In this document: piece by piece, positions 34,237-42,420 of the stretch
How the letters are laid out: every line of letters starts with the position of its first letter
How positions within the stretch are numbered: position 1 is the first letter of the stretch
NCBI GenBank assembly: GCA_026388595.1
Contig: JAPLJM010000045.1
Span: forward strand, 1-45,740
Direction: 5' to 3'
DNA length: 45,740 bases
DNA from: Deltaproteobacteria bacterium
GTDB taxonomy: Bacteria; Desulfobacterota; Syntrophia; Syntrophales; Fen-1087
Position numbers and translations under genes: made by a program
Notes under the pieces: generated by a model
Told to the model about the DNA's origin: nothing
Databases searched by the model: none
The model's input: only the letters and a program-made list of their open reading frames with translations

Positions 34237-34662
34237 CTATGCCGTTATTTCGATCCCCATGGATTTCGCTGTTCCCTCAATGGTCTGGATTGCACCTTCC
34301 ATGTCAACGGCATTCAGATCATGATATTTCAGTTCGGCAATCTCCCGAATCTGTTTTGCGCTGACAGCCCCCACCTTATCCTTTTTCGGATTTCCTGAAC
34401 CCTTGGCAATCTTAGCGGCCTGCTTCAGAAGAACCGATGCCGGAGGGGTTTTTGTCACAAAGGTAAAGGATCGATCGGCATAGACCGTGATAACAACCGG
34501 AATCACCGTCCCTTCCTGGTTCTGCGTCATGGCATTGTAGGCTTTGCAGAATTCCATGATATTGACGCCGTGCTGACCCAAGGCCGGTCCGATGGGCGGT
34601 GAGGGCGTCGCTTTTCCGGCCTTGATTTGCAACTTTATGTTCGCGATTACTTTCTTTGCCAT
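34237..34662 (-). CDS. rplK: 50S ribosomal protein L11
   Basis: 141 aa from the ATG at 34662 (MAKKVIANIKLQIKAGKA), with AGGTGAT upstream; an in-frame GTG three codons earlier is possible. Part of the GTPase-associated centre and target of thiostrepton; the proline-rich PSPPIGPALGQHGVNIMEFC stretch and the C-terminal rRNA-binding domain (KQIREIAELKYHDLNA) are intact. Confidence 0.97.
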   Translation of the reverse strand: MAKKVIANIKLQIKAGKATPSPPIGPALGQHGVNIMEFCKAYNAMTQNQEGTVIPVVITVYADRSFTFVTKTPPASVLLKQAAKIAKGSGNPKKDKVGAVSAKQIREIAELKYHDLNAVDMEGAIQTIEGTAKSMGIEITA

Positions 34663-34739
34663 AATGATCACCTATTGACATGAATAAACTGGCTTTAGGT
34701 ACAAAATAATAATTGAACCTTTGAGCCCGGACCCTTACA

Positions 34740-35276
34740 TTAACTCTGCACGACCTGGATGAAATCCAACTCTACCGGCGTCGAACGGCCGAAGATGCTG
34801 ACGATCACCCTTAACTTGCCTTTTTCCGGTTTCACCTCATCGATCACGCCATCAAAATTGGTGAAGGGACCGTCGATTATACGCACATGATCACCCTCTT
34901 CGAATTTAAATTTCGGTTTGGGTTTCAAAGTCCCTTCGTCGATCCTGGTTTTAAGGTTTTCCACGTCCTTATCGGGAATGGGCGTCGGCTTGTCCTTACC
35001 TCCGATAAAACCGGTCACTTTCGGTGTATCTTTGACGATGTGCCAGGTATTATCGTTCATCTCCATATGAACCAGGATATACCCGGGAAAAAACTTCCGT
35101 TTGGAGGTCTTCTTTTCACCGGAAACCAGTTCCACAACATCTTCTTCGGGAATTAGAACATCCGAAAAATAATCCTGCATGCCCGCTGCAGAGATTCTCT
35201 CCTGAAGGGAAATCTTGACCTTGTTCTCAAAACCGGAATATGTATGAACGACATACCACTTGAAAGCCATCTGCAT
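34740..35276 (-). CDS. nusG: Transcription elongation/antitermination factor NusG
   Basis: 178 aa. Binds RNA polymerase through the NGN domain (WYVVHTYSGFENKV, FFPGYILVHMEM) and S10 or Rho through the C-terminal KOW domain (GDHVRIIDGPFTNFDGVIDEV). The ATG shares one base with the secE stop (TAATG), so the two are translationally coupled. A second ATG two codons on is possible. The secE-nusG-rplK order is the conserved one. Confidence 0.97.
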   Translation of the reverse strand: MQMAFKWYVVHTYSGFENKVKISLQERISAAGMQDYFSDVLIPEEDVVELVSGEKKTSKRKFFPGYILVHMEMNDNTWHIVKDTPKVTGFIGGKDKPTPIPDKDVENLKTRIDEGTLKPKPKFKFEEGDHVRIIDGPFTNFDGVIDEVKPEKGKLRVIVSIFGRSTPVELDFIQVVQS

Positions 35277-35479
35277 TAACCCAGAGCCAGTCTAATAATT
35301 TTGCTGAGGCCGAAATCAACAACCCCCAAAAAAAGAGAGATAATCACCACGACAATGATCACGACGGACGTTGAGGCCAAAGTCTGTTTTGGCGTCGGCC
35401 ACGTGACCTTCCTGAGTTCAATCTTCGCCTCTTTTAAGAATTGCGTGACCTTCGCAAATATCAGTTTAATTTTATCCAT
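35276..35479 (-). CDS. secE: Protein translocase subunit SecE
   Basis: 67 aa. Single-membrane-span clamp of the SecYEG channel. The amphipathic helix with LKEAKIELRKVTWPT precedes one transmembrane segment (about residues 36-58). It is the short one-helix form, unlike the three-helix E. coli protein. It overlaps nusG and follows tRNA-Trp by 34 bases. Confidence 0.96.
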   Translation of the reverse strand: MDKIKLIFAKVTQFLKEAKIELRKVTWPTPKQTLASTSVVIIVVVIISLFLGVVDFGLSKIIRLALG

Positions 35480-35513
35480 TTAAAATCCATATCCGGAACT
35501 ATAAAAGAAAAAA

Positions 35514-35590
35514 TGGCAGGCCAGGAGGGACTCGAACCCCCAGCATCCGGATTTGGAGTCCGGCGCTCTATCCATTAGAGCTACTGGCCT
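35514..35590 (-). tRNA. tRNA-Trp (anticodon CCA)
   Basis: Acceptor AGGCCAG pairs with CTGGCCT, discriminator G and an encoded CCA end. The anticodon stem CCGGA/TCCGG holds the loop CTCCAAA, so the anticodon is CCA. The T loop GTTCGAGTC is normal. Co-directional with rpmG upstream and secE downstream. Confidence 0.97.
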
Positions 35591-35623
35591 ATTCCAAATG
35601 GTTTGTCCCTGCGCAAGGGAGAA

Positions 35624-35773
35624 CTATTTGGTCTCCCTGTGAACCTTGTGTCCCCGGCAGAATCTACAGAATTTTTTCAATTCCAGACGACTCTGCATGG
35701 TCCGTTTGTTCTTTGTGGTCGTATAATTTCTCTGTTTGCATTCGGTGCAAGCCAAAGTGATGATATTTCTCAT
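35624..35773 (-). CDS. rpmG: 50S ribosomal protein L33 (zinc-binding form)
   Basis: 49 aa, starting MRNIITLACTECKQRNY and ending HKVHRETK. Zinc ligands C9, C12, C36 and C39 are all present. AAGGGGTGATC precedes the ATG at 35773. It lies between tRNA-Thr and tRNA-Trp, where tuf is often found. Confidence 0.96.
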   Translation of the reverse strand: MRNIITLACTECKQRNYTTTKNKRTMQSRLELKKFCRFCRGHKVHRETK

Positions 35774-35793
35774 GATCACCCCTTTAAATGGTA

Positions 35794-35869
35794 TGGAGCC
35801 CACGACCAGGATTGAACTGGTGACCTCATCCTTACCAAGGATGTGCTCTACCGACTGAGCTACGTGGGC
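35794..35869 (-). tRNA. tRNA-Thr (anticodon GGT)
   Basis: Acceptor GCCCACG pairs with CGTGGGC, followed by an encoded CCA. The anticodon stem CATCC/GGATG holds the loop TTGGTAA, giving GGT. Fourth in the Thr-Tyr-Gly-Thr series. Confidence 0.96.
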
Positions 35870-35893
35870 TGATGATAGATCCCTCTATTTATT

Positions 35894-35969
35894 TGGAGCG
35901 GGAAACGGGATTCGAACCCGCGACCCTCAGCTTGGAAGGCTGACGCTCTAGCCACTGAGCTACTCCCGC
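35894..35969 (-). tRNA. tRNA-Gly (anticodon TCC)
   Basis: Acceptor GCGGGAG pairs with TTCCCGC (one G-U), encoded CCA. The anticodon stem TCAGC/GCTGA holds CTTCCAA, giving TCC. The T loop GTTCGAATC is normal. Confidence 0.96.
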
Positions 35970-36033
35970 TTCGACAAACAGCCAACGGCAACCTTTCCAG
36001 CCCGCATCCATGGGTCACGGTCCGGAAAAACAA

Positions 36034-36118
<85 letters not shown>

Positions 36119-36136
36119 AAAATCCATGCAAATTAC

Positions 36137-36212
36137 TGGAGCTGGCGATGGGACTTGAACCCGCAACCTGCTGATTACAAATCAGCTGCTCTGCCTGTTG
36201 AGCTACGCCAGC
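36137..36212 (-). tRNA. tRNA-Thr (anticodon TGT)
   Basis: Acceptor GCTGGCG pairs with CGCCAGC, encoded CCA. The anticodon stem GCTGA/TCAGC holds TTTGTAA, giving TGT. First gene after the promoter at 36312-36340. Confidence 0.96.
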
Positions 36213-36311
36213 CGGTATAAGACGCTAAGCCCCTGATTTCATTAAAAATAAAACAAATTTACCCTAAAAAAGCAAATACACACCACGTCGCGCGATTGAT
36301 GCGAATTGGTC

Positions 36312-36340
36312 ACATTAAATTCTATACTGATGTTTGTCAA
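36312..36340 (-). promoter_or_regulatory. Sigma-70-type promoter of the tRNA-secE-ribosomal supercluster
   Basis: On the minus strand a perfect -35 TTGACA (36335-36340), a 17-base spacer and a -10 TAATGT (36312-36317). It lies about 100 bases ahead of tRNA-Thr(TGT). It is the clearest promoter for the roughly 29-kb co-directional run that follows; further internal promoters are likely. Confidence 0.75.
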
Positions 36341-36353
36341 GACTTTTTTTTAT

Positions 36354-38663
36354 TTATTTCAAACGCCATACCATTCCATCAGGGGTATCGGAAACCTCTA
36401 TACCCAAAACCAAGAGCCTGTCTCGGATATCATCCGATGCATTCCACTGACCGGCCCGTCTCAGGGCTTCTCTTTCCTGAAGAAGTTTCGAGACCTCCTC
36501 ACTGATGATCTCTTCCCTAAAATTCATCACCCCGAGAACACTATCCATTTTTTTCATGATCGCGAGGATGTTGTCTCTCTCTCTTTCACTCAACTGGGAT
36601 CGGGACAGGGGAATGCTGATTTTTTTCACAAATTCAAAAAGTGAAGCCAAGGCGTTTGAAATATTCAGATCGTCATCCATGGCATTGATGAAGGACTGAT
36701 TCACATCATAGATGCACTGGTCCGTGTCTGGAAAGCCATTTCCGGGGTGATAGCGGATCAATCTCTGAATGAAACCATTTAACTTGCGCACCGTATTTTT
36801 TGCCGTGTCCAAAGCACCAAAAGTAAAGTTCAGAGGCTTGCGATAATGGGCACTCAGCAGAAAAAAGCGGATCTCCGGACCGTGATATCCCCGCATCTCC
36901 AAATCATCTATCGTGAGCACGTTATTGAGGGAACGGGACATTTTCTTGCCGTCGATCATCAGCAGTTCTGTGTTCAGCCAGTAATTGGCCATCCTTTTCC
37001 CCGATACAGCCTTCCCAATCGCCATGACGTTTTCACAGTGGGGGAAAACAATATCCGCACCGCTGGCATGAATATCAAACGTCTCTCCAAGATATTTCAG
37101 GGAAATGGCAGCGCATTCCAGATGCCAACTGGGCCGGACATTGCCCCAGCGGGTTTTGAAATAAATGCCCCGCTTTAATTCATTGAGGGTTGATCTTTTC
37201 AGGAGGGTGAAATCAACAGGGCTGTCTTTCTCATAATCATCCTGGTCAACGGTTCTGTCCTGTTTCATTTTGCCGAGATCGACGCGGGACAGACAACCGT
37301 AGTCATCCAGCTTGGAGATATCAAAATAGACTGAACGCAGTTTTTCGTAAGCATAACCCCGCTCCATGAGCTTTTCGACATATTTGAGCATGTCCTCCAC
37401 ATGCTCACTGGCCTTTGGATAATCTTGATCCTTTTTTATGTTCAACTTATCGATATCTTGAAGAAATGCAGCCATACTCCCTTCAGTAAAGGCACGGAGC
37501 TCCATCCCCGCAAGCTCAGCCCCTTTGATGGAACGGTCCGCCAGATCAACGATATTCATCACATGCTGGACGATGTATCCCTTAAATTCAAAATACCGCC
37601 GAATCATGTCGGAAATAATGAAACGCCGGTAGCTGCCAATGTGTGGCACCACATGAACCGTTGGTCCGCAGGAGTGGATGCGAACCTTTTCGGCATTGAT
37701 GGGTTTAAAAAAGGTCTTTTCCCGTGTCAGGGTATTGTAGAGACGCAGGGTCGTTTGGGCCTTGTCCGTAAAAAGTTCCGTACTGAGATACCGCTCACCG
37801 CTGTCCGGGCAGATGACGACAATCAGGCCTTCTTCCAGCTCCTTAGCCTTTTGCAAGGCCACATGCATGGCCGCACCAGAGCTCATTCCCACCAGAGTGC
37901 CCTCTTCCCGGGCCATGCGCCGGGCCATTTCAAAAGCATCCTCATCGAGAATATTTATTTTTTCATCCAGACGGCTCCGGTCATAAATCCCAGGCTGGTA
38001 AGATTCTTTCATGTTTTTGAGGCCTTGAATCTTGTGCTGAAGATAGGGCTCTACCCCGATGATCGTAATCTGCGAATTCAATTCTTTGAGCCGCTTGGAA
38101 AGCCCCATCGCTGTGCCCGTCGTCCCCAGAGCCGCCACCACCATGGTCACCTGCCCATCGGTTTGGCGCCAGACCTCTTCCGCCGTTCCATAATAATGGG
38201 CAGCAATGTTGTCTGCATTATTGAATTGATCGGTGCCGAAATATTTACCCGGATGCTCGCGCATCAGACCATAGGCCATTTCGATTGCACCATCGGTCCC
38301 CTGAGCGGCCGGTGTGAAATATAATTCGGCGCCCATGGCTTTCAGTATTTTTTTCCGTTCCTCACTGGCGGCTTCCGATAGGGTCAGGCACAGCCGGTAA
38401 CCCTTGGCCGCGGCAATAAGGGCAAGCCCAATCCCGGTATTCCCGCTGGTGGCTTCAAGGATGATCTTTTCCTTCGTCAGTTCACCCCGTTTTTCCGCAC
38501 CTTCAATCATAAAAAGCGCCACCCTGTCCTTGATGGAGCCGCCGGGATTGAAACTCTCCAGTTTGGCAAATACCTTGACTTTTGGATTTGGATTCAACCT
38601 TGAAATTTCAATCAGGGGGGTATTGCCGATTGTACTTAAGATGCTTCCAGAAAACGTTTTCAA
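36354..38663 (-). CDS. Fusion of cysteine synthase (PLP-dependent) and a divergent cysteinyl-tRNA synthetase
   Basis: 769 aa. Residues 1-298 form a fold-type-II PLP enzyme of the CysK/CysM family: PLP lysine K45 in SIKDR, TSGNTG (72-77), phosphate loop GTTGT (180-184) and PDSGERYLS. Residues 305-769 form a full-length CysRS beginning TLRLYNTLTREKTFF and ending in the anticodon-side DTPDGMVWRLK. Zinc ligands C332, C517 and H542 are kept. However, the fourth ligand (E238 in E. coli) is V546, the HIGH motif is HIGS (341-344), FPHHENE reads FPHCENV, and NITDIDDK reads NIVDLADR; KMSRS (574-578) is intact. The start is uncertain: TTG at 38663 has AAGGA seven bases upstream, while TTG at 38687 has none. 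It may make cysteine and activate it in one protein. Whether it charges tRNA-Cys is open, since a canonical CysRS is also encoded. Confidence 0.92.
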   Translation of the reverse strand: MKTFSGSILSTIGNTPLIEISRLNPNPKVKVFAKLESFNPGGSIKDRVALFMIEGAEKRGELTKEKIILEATSGNTGIGLALIAAAKGYRLCLTLSEAASEERKKILKAMGAELYFTPAAQGTDGAIEMAYGLMREHPGKYFGTDQFNNADNIAAHYYGTAEEVWRQTDGQVTMVVAALGTTGTAMGLSKRLKELNSQITIIGVEPYLQHKIQGLKNMKESYQPGIYDRSRLDEKINILDEDAFEMARRMAREEGTLVGMSSGAAMHVALQKAKELEEGLIVVICPDSGERYLSTELFTDKAQTTLRLYNTLTREKTFFKPINAEKVRIHSCGPTVHVVPHIGSYRRFIISDMIRRYFEFKGYIVQHVMNIVDLADRSIKGAELAGMELRAFTEGSMAAFLQDIDKLNIKKDQDYPKASEHVEDMLKYVEKLMERGYAYEKLRSVYFDISKLDDYGCLSRVDLGKMKQDRTVDQDDYEKDSPVDFTLLKRSTLNELKRGIYFKTRWGNVRPSWHLECAAISLKYLGETFDIHASGADIVFPHCENVMAIGKAVSGKRMANYWLNTELLMIDGKKMSRSLNNVLTIDDLEMRGYHGPEIRFFLLSAHYRKPLNFTFGALDTAKNTVRKLNGFIQRLIRYHPGNGFPDTDQCIYDVNQSFINAMDDDLNISNALASLFEFVKKISIPLSRSQLSERERDNILAIMKKMDSVLGVMNFREEIISEEVSKLLQEREALRRAGQWNASDDIRDRLLVLGIEVSDTPDGMVWRLK

Positions 38664-38729
38664 AAGTTCTTCCTTATTCGGATCCAATACAATCAGAGAT
38701 TAAGAAATACGAAAAAAGATCCATCGATT

Positions 38730-39146
38730 TCAGCTATCAAGTTTCATGATCGGAATCTTGAAGAACTGGATCCCCTCCTCGTGGAGCATTTCCTCTTCCT
38801 GGTGGGTCGTGGTCCCTTTGATATTGCGGGCCGCTTCTTCGCCATGATGGATTTTCATCGCCACCTCGGTAAACGTTTCGCCCACATCATCAAAATTCTT
38901 TTCAAGATACTCATTAAACAATTGCATCATCTTCAGAGGGGCGAGCTCCCTGGTTTGTTTTTTTTCTGATGTTTTCAGATCCCGTCCCATAATGGCCAGT
39001 GTCGAGGGAACAATTTCAGCACCCGCTTCCCCGCAAACGGGGCAAGTAATAAGATCCCTTTCTTTCTGCTCTTCAAAAGCCGTCCTGTCCTTGAACCAGC
39101 CCTCAAACTTGTGATTTTTCTTACATTTGAGATCGTAGATGATCAC
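38730..39146 (-). CDS. DUF1178 family protein (putative zinc-binding regulator)
   Basis: 138 aa from GTG at 39146, reading (V/M)IIYDLKCKKNHKFEGWF, the typical start of this family; GGAGG lies 11 bases upstream. An ATG 22 codons further up gives a non-conserved extension. Zinc-ribbon-like cysteines C8 and the pair C35/C38 (CPVC) are visible. The middle is charged (KTSEKKQTRELAP) and the end, EEMLHEEGIQFFKIPI, is conserved in the family. Its function is not known to me. It lies 66 bases upstream of the CysK-CysRS fusion and in the same direction, so co-transcription is possible. Confidence 0.85.
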   Translation of the reverse strand: MIIYDLKCKKNHKFEGWFKDRTAFEEQKERDLITCPVCGEAGAEIVPSTLAIMGRDLKTSEKKQTRELAPLKMMQLFNEYLEKNFDDVGETFTEVAMKIHHGEEAARNIKGTTTHQEEEMLHEEGIQFFKIPIMKLDS

Positions 39147-39195
39147 TGGATCTTGCGCCTCCGACTTTTTTCTTGATCTAACCTTAAAATAATGA

Positions 39196-39222
39196 TGGAC
39201 AATTAAACACAACTTTTATATG
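39196..39222 (+). promoter_or_regulatory. Possible promoter of tRNA-Pro
   Basis: TGGACA (39196-39201) and TATATG (39217-39222), 12 bases before tRNA-Pro. The spacer is only 15 bases, so this is a weak call. Confidence 0.35.
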
Positions 39223-39233
39223 GTGGTCGGTGT

Positions 39234-39310
39234 CGGGATGTGGCCCAGCCTGGTAGGGCACTGCGTTCGGGACGCAGGAGTCGCGCGTTCAAATCGCGCC
39301 ATCCCGACCA
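39234..39310 (+). tRNA. tRNA-Pro (anticodon CGG)
   Basis: Acceptor CGGGATG pairs with CATCCCG, discriminator A, encoded CCA. The anticodon stem CTGCG/CGCAG holds TTCGGGA, giving CGG. It is the only complete plus-strand gene here, convergent with pilC and divergent from the DUF1178 gene. Confidence 0.97.
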
Positions 39311-39330
39311 TTATATATTTTTGCCCGTCA

Positions 39331-40545
39331 TTAGCCGCCCACGACCGACGCCATCTTGAAGATGGGTAAGTACATGGCAATGATCATGCCGCCCACGACC
39401 CCCCCAAGAAACACCATCATAAACGGCTCCAGCAGTGCCGTCATGGCATCCACCGCGGCATCCACTTCATCATCATAAAAGTCCGCAATCTTCGCAAGCA
39501 TGGTATCGAGAGCGCCTGTTGCCTCGCCCACGGCAATCATCTGGACCACCATGGCCGGGAAAATGCCTGCCTCCGTCAAGGGCTCTGCGATGGTCTTTCC
39601 TTCGCTGATACTTTTTCTTACTTTCATCAATGCGTTTTCAATGATTTTATTTCCCGCCGTTTTGCTGACGATGGCCAGACCGTCCAGGATGGGAACGCCG
39701 CTGGACATCATGGTAGCCATGGTGCGGGTGAATTTTGACACGGCGACTTTTTTCAAAAGCGGACCAAAGACGGGGGACTTTAAAATCAGATCGTCAATGA
39801 TAAGCGTTCCTTTTTCCGTCTTGTAGAACCGTTTGAAGGCAACAAAAGCAACTATGACAACCGCAATAGCCACAAGAAAATATTGCTGAGCCCATGAGCT
39901 TAAATTGACCAAAAACTGCGTGGGGCCGGGCAATTCTCCACCCATGCCTTCAAACATCTTCTGGAAAACCGGGATGACCTTGAGGAGCAACAGCGACACA
40001 ACACCGACGGAGATGACGAGCACGCTGGCCGGGTAGGTCATGGCGCCCTTGACCTTGCTTTTCAATTTCATGGCCTTTTCCATATAGCTGGAAAGGCGCT
40101 GAAGGATGACATCAAGGATACCCCCGCTTTCACCTGCGGCCACCAGATTGACAAAGAGGTCGTCAAAAACTTTGGGGTACTTTTTCAGGGCGTCCGAGAG
40201 GGTGGACCCCCCTTCGATGTCCTCCTTGATGGAGTTGATAATCTTGGCAAACGTCTTGTTTTGTTCCTGCTGCGCCAGCAGTTCAAGACACTGAATCAGC
40301 GGGAGTCCTGCATTGATCATGGTGGCAAAAATCCGGGCAAAGATGACCACGTTTTTCTCTTTCACGCCCGGTTTAAGAAAGGGAAGATACTCCGCCAACT
40401 CTTTCGGTTTTCGCTTAATATTGATCGATTTGAGTCCCTGTCTGCGAAGAACACCGCGCAAGGCCGCATCGTTGGCGGCTTCCATCTCCCCCTTTTTGAT
40501 CTCGCCCTTTCGGGTTTGGGCTTCCCATACAAATACCGGCATCAT
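39331..40545 (-). CDS. pilC: Type IV pilus inner-membrane platform protein PilC (T2SS F family)
   Basis: 404 aa. Two repeats of the GspF fold with three transmembrane segments (about 169-191, 222-241 and 370-396). GAMTYPASVLV and the second-repeat VAVSKFTRTMATMMSSGVPIL, GEATGALDTML are signatures. It links the pilus ATPases to the growing pilus. AAGGAG precedes the ATG at 40545, which abuts the rlmB stop. No other pilus gene is in the window, so it is either an isolated pilC or the edge of a dispersed set. Type II secretion GspF is an alternative name. Confidence 0.9.
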   Translation of the reverse strand: MMPVFVWEAQTRKGEIKKGEMEAANDAALRGVLRRQGLKSINIKRKPKELAEYLPFLKPGVKEKNVVIFARIFATMINAGLPLIQCLELLAQQEQNKTFAKIINSIKEDIEGGSTLSDALKKYPKVFDDLFVNLVAAGESGGILDVILQRLSSYMEKAMKLKSKVKGAMTYPASVLVISVGVVSLLLLKVIPVFQKMFEGMGGELPGPTQFLVNLSSWAQQYFLVAIAVVIVAFVAFKRFYKTEKGTLIIDDLILKSPVFGPLLKKVAVSKFTRTMATMMSSGVPILDGLAIVSKTAGNKIIENALMKVRKSISEGKTIAEPLTEAGIFPAMVVQMIAVGEATGALDTMLAKIADFYDDEVDAAVDAMTALLEPFMMVFLGGVVGGMIIAMYLPIFKMASVVGG

Positions 40546-41292
40546 TCAGCTCCTTGGCGTATTGGCCCATTTCCGGACAATGTCATTCAGAAAGATCCCT
40601 GCGGCTACGGAAACATTCAGTGAATCGATCTTACCGCGCATAGGAATGGACAAAAGAAAATCACACTGCTTCCGAACCAGCGGCCTTAGGCCATGGCCTT
40701 CAGAACCCATGACCAGACCGACATGTCCCTGGTAAGCCACATCGTACATATTTTGACCTGCATCGGCATCGGCGCCATAGATCCAGAACCCTTGTTTTTT
40801 CAAATCATCCATCGCCCTGGATAGATTCGTAACGCAGACAACTGGCGTCAGCAGAGCCGCACCTGCAGACGCTTTGATCACAGCCGCGGTAACCGTAGCA
40901 GTCCGGTGAGCGGGAATCACAACCCCATTTGCACCGTGACAGTGGGCCGTTCTGATCAAAGCCCCCAGATTTTGCGGGTCTGTAATACCATCCAGGAGAA
41001 GGATCAAATGACAGGCAGATGCCGGATGGCGGTTCTCCAACAATTGATCCAGATCCGCATAGACAAAAGACGGATAAAAGCCGATGATTCCCTGATGCAC
41101 ACCCCCGCCCGCCAGGTTTTCGATCTCGCGATTTGCCTTGATTGTGACGGGAATGTTCTTTGCGTCAGCAAGGTTCAGGATCGAATGCAGCGCTTCCTTC
41201 GTCGTCCTTTTCGCAACGGCTATTTTCACAAGCCGGCAAGGCTCTGCCCTCAGTGCTTCCGCAAGCGGATTAATTCCGTAAATGATCTCCAT
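40546..41292 (-). CDS. rlmB: 23S rRNA (guanosine-2'-O)-methyltransferase RlmB / TrmH family
   Basis: 248 aa from the ATG at 41292 (MEIIYGINPLAEAL); the open extension upstream overlaps pyrF. An N-terminal substrate-binding domain (about 1-85) precedes the SPOUT knot: motif 1 DGITDPQNLGALIRTA (101-116, Asn108, Arg114), motif 2 GSEGHGL (196-202), motif 3 IPMRGKIDSLNVSVA (216-230). Probably methylates G2251 of 23S rRNA; a tRNA target (TrmH) is possible. It lies between pyrF and pilC. Confidence 0.92.
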   Translation of the reverse strand: MEIIYGINPLAEALRAEPCRLVKIAVAKRTTKEALHSILNLADAKNIPVTIKANREIENLAGGGVHQGIIGFYPSFVYADLDQLLENRHPASACHLILLLDGITDPQNLGALIRTAHCHGANGVVIPAHRTATVTAAVIKASAGAALLTPVVCVTNLSRAMDDLKKQGFWIYGADADAGQNMYDVAYQGHVGLVMGSEGHGLRPLVRKQCDFLLSIPMRGKIDSLNVSVAAGIFLNDIVRKWANTPRS

Positions 41293-41320
41293 TGCACGAT
41301 CCCGGTTAAGGCATTCCTTT

Positions 41321-42091
41321 TCAGCGCCCCCGCCTCCGGAGACCTGCTGAAATCTCTTCGATGATTTGCTCCGCAGCAAAAATCGGATCTTCGGCCATGC
41401 GGATGGGTCGGCCGATCACCAGATAATCAGCCCCTCTGCGAATCGCTTCCATGGGGGTCAGCGTCCTTTTTTGGTCGTCGCCCTGCACGGCATCAGTCCC
41501 CCTAATGCCGGGGGTGACAATCAGGAAATCCGGACCGCAAGCTTCCCGGATGGGAGAAACATCTTGCGCGGAGGCCACAACACCGGTCAAACCGGCGTCC
41601 TGCGCCATTTTAGACAAGGTCAGGACCAGCGCTTCTGTAGAACAATGAAACCCCAGCCCGCGGAGATCTTCGTCATTCAGGCTGGTCAGCACGGTTACCG
41701 CCAGAATGACAGGCATGGGATTCTGCATCGCCTCCGAAGTTCTCCGGACGGTCGCAACGGTCTCCTCCATCATTTTTTTCCCGCCCAGAGCATGGAGGTT
41801 GAACATGGAAACATCCAGTTTGACAGCGCCTTCCGCCGCCCTGGCAACCGTGTTGGGAATATCATGAAACTTCAGGTCCAGAAATACCTTGCCGCCTCGA
41901 TCGCGGATCTGCCGGACGATCTCAGGCCCGTAAAGGGTAAACGACTCCTTCCCGACCTTGAACAGTCCGACGTGCCCCTGCAAGCGGTCAACCCAGGCCA
42001 GTGCCTCCGGGAGACCTGCTCCGATATCCAGGGCGAAAATCAGTCGGTCGATCGCCCTTTCTCTCAGATCCCTATTCTGTATATTCTTCAT
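41321..42091 (-). CDS. pyrF: Orotidine 5'-phosphate decarboxylase
   Basis: 256 aa TIM-barrel enzyme making UMP, the last step of pyrimidine synthesis. FALD with D22, LFKVG with K45, and the catalytic DLKFHDIPNT (D72, K74, D77) are complete; the phosphate-binding VTPGIR follows near the end. The ATG at 42091 overlaps the 3' end of rpoZ by 20 bases; the frame is open 38 codons further, but that part is rpoZ in another frame. Ribosome site weak (GGTG), so coupling to rpoZ is likely. Confidence 0.95.
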   Translation of the reverse strand: MKNIQNRDLRERAIDRLIFALDIGAGLPEALAWVDRLQGHVGLFKVGKESFTLYGPEIVRQIRDRGGKVFLDLKFHDIPNTVARAAEGAVKLDVSMFNLHALGGKKMMEETVATVRRTSEAMQNPMPVILAVTVLTSLNDEDLRGLGFHCSTEALVLTLSKMAQDAGLTGVVASAQDVSPIREACGPDFLIVTPGIRGTDAVQGDDQKRTLTPMEAIRRGADYLVIGRPIRMAEDPIFAAEQIIEEISAGLRRRGR

Positions 42092-42344
42092 CACCAATAT
42101 ATTCTGTCTCATCCCCCATCGGAAGGTACATGTCCCGGACGCCCACCAGGTATTCCGGATGGGCATGCGTGACCTTTCCTGCAGCAATTTCCCGGAGGGC
42201 AGCAACGATTTCCCGGTTATTTTTTATGTCCGTCAGGGGTTGCGAGCCCTTTAAAAGGTGCTTGGCGCGCTTTGCTGTCAGCATCACGAGCGCAAAGCGA
42301 TTCGCAGAGTGCCGTAACGCATCTTCCACAGTAATTCTTGCCAT
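42072..42344 (-). CDS. rpoZ: RNA polymerase omega subunit
   Basis: 90 aa. Stabilises beta' and forms part of the ppGpp site in proteobacteria. MARITVEDALRHSANRFALVMLTAKRA and KNNREIVAALREIAAGKV are typical; the acidic tail is DETEYIGDEEYTE. GGAGGAATAAAACGAT precedes the ATG. It follows gmk, the common proteobacterial pairing. Confidence 0.95.
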   Translation of the reverse strand: MARITVEDALRHSANRFALVMLTAKRAKHLLKGSQPLTDIKNNREIVAALREIAAGKVTHAHPEYLVGVRDMYLPMGDETEYIGDEEYTE

Positions 42345-42420
42345 ATCGTTTTATTCCTCCATCAAGTTACAACTTTTATTAATCATTCAGTCAAGCAGCG
42401 CCCCACAGGACGAACCGCCA

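Noticed and set aside
36354..38663. The fused CysRS part as a mycothiol-type ligase (MshC)
   Set aside because: MshC lacks the C-terminal tRNA-binding part; here the full helical region and the WRLK ending are present.
41366..42172. 268-aa plus-strand open frame opposite pyrF
   Set aside because: Antisense shadow; pyrF has all its catalytic residues on the other strand.
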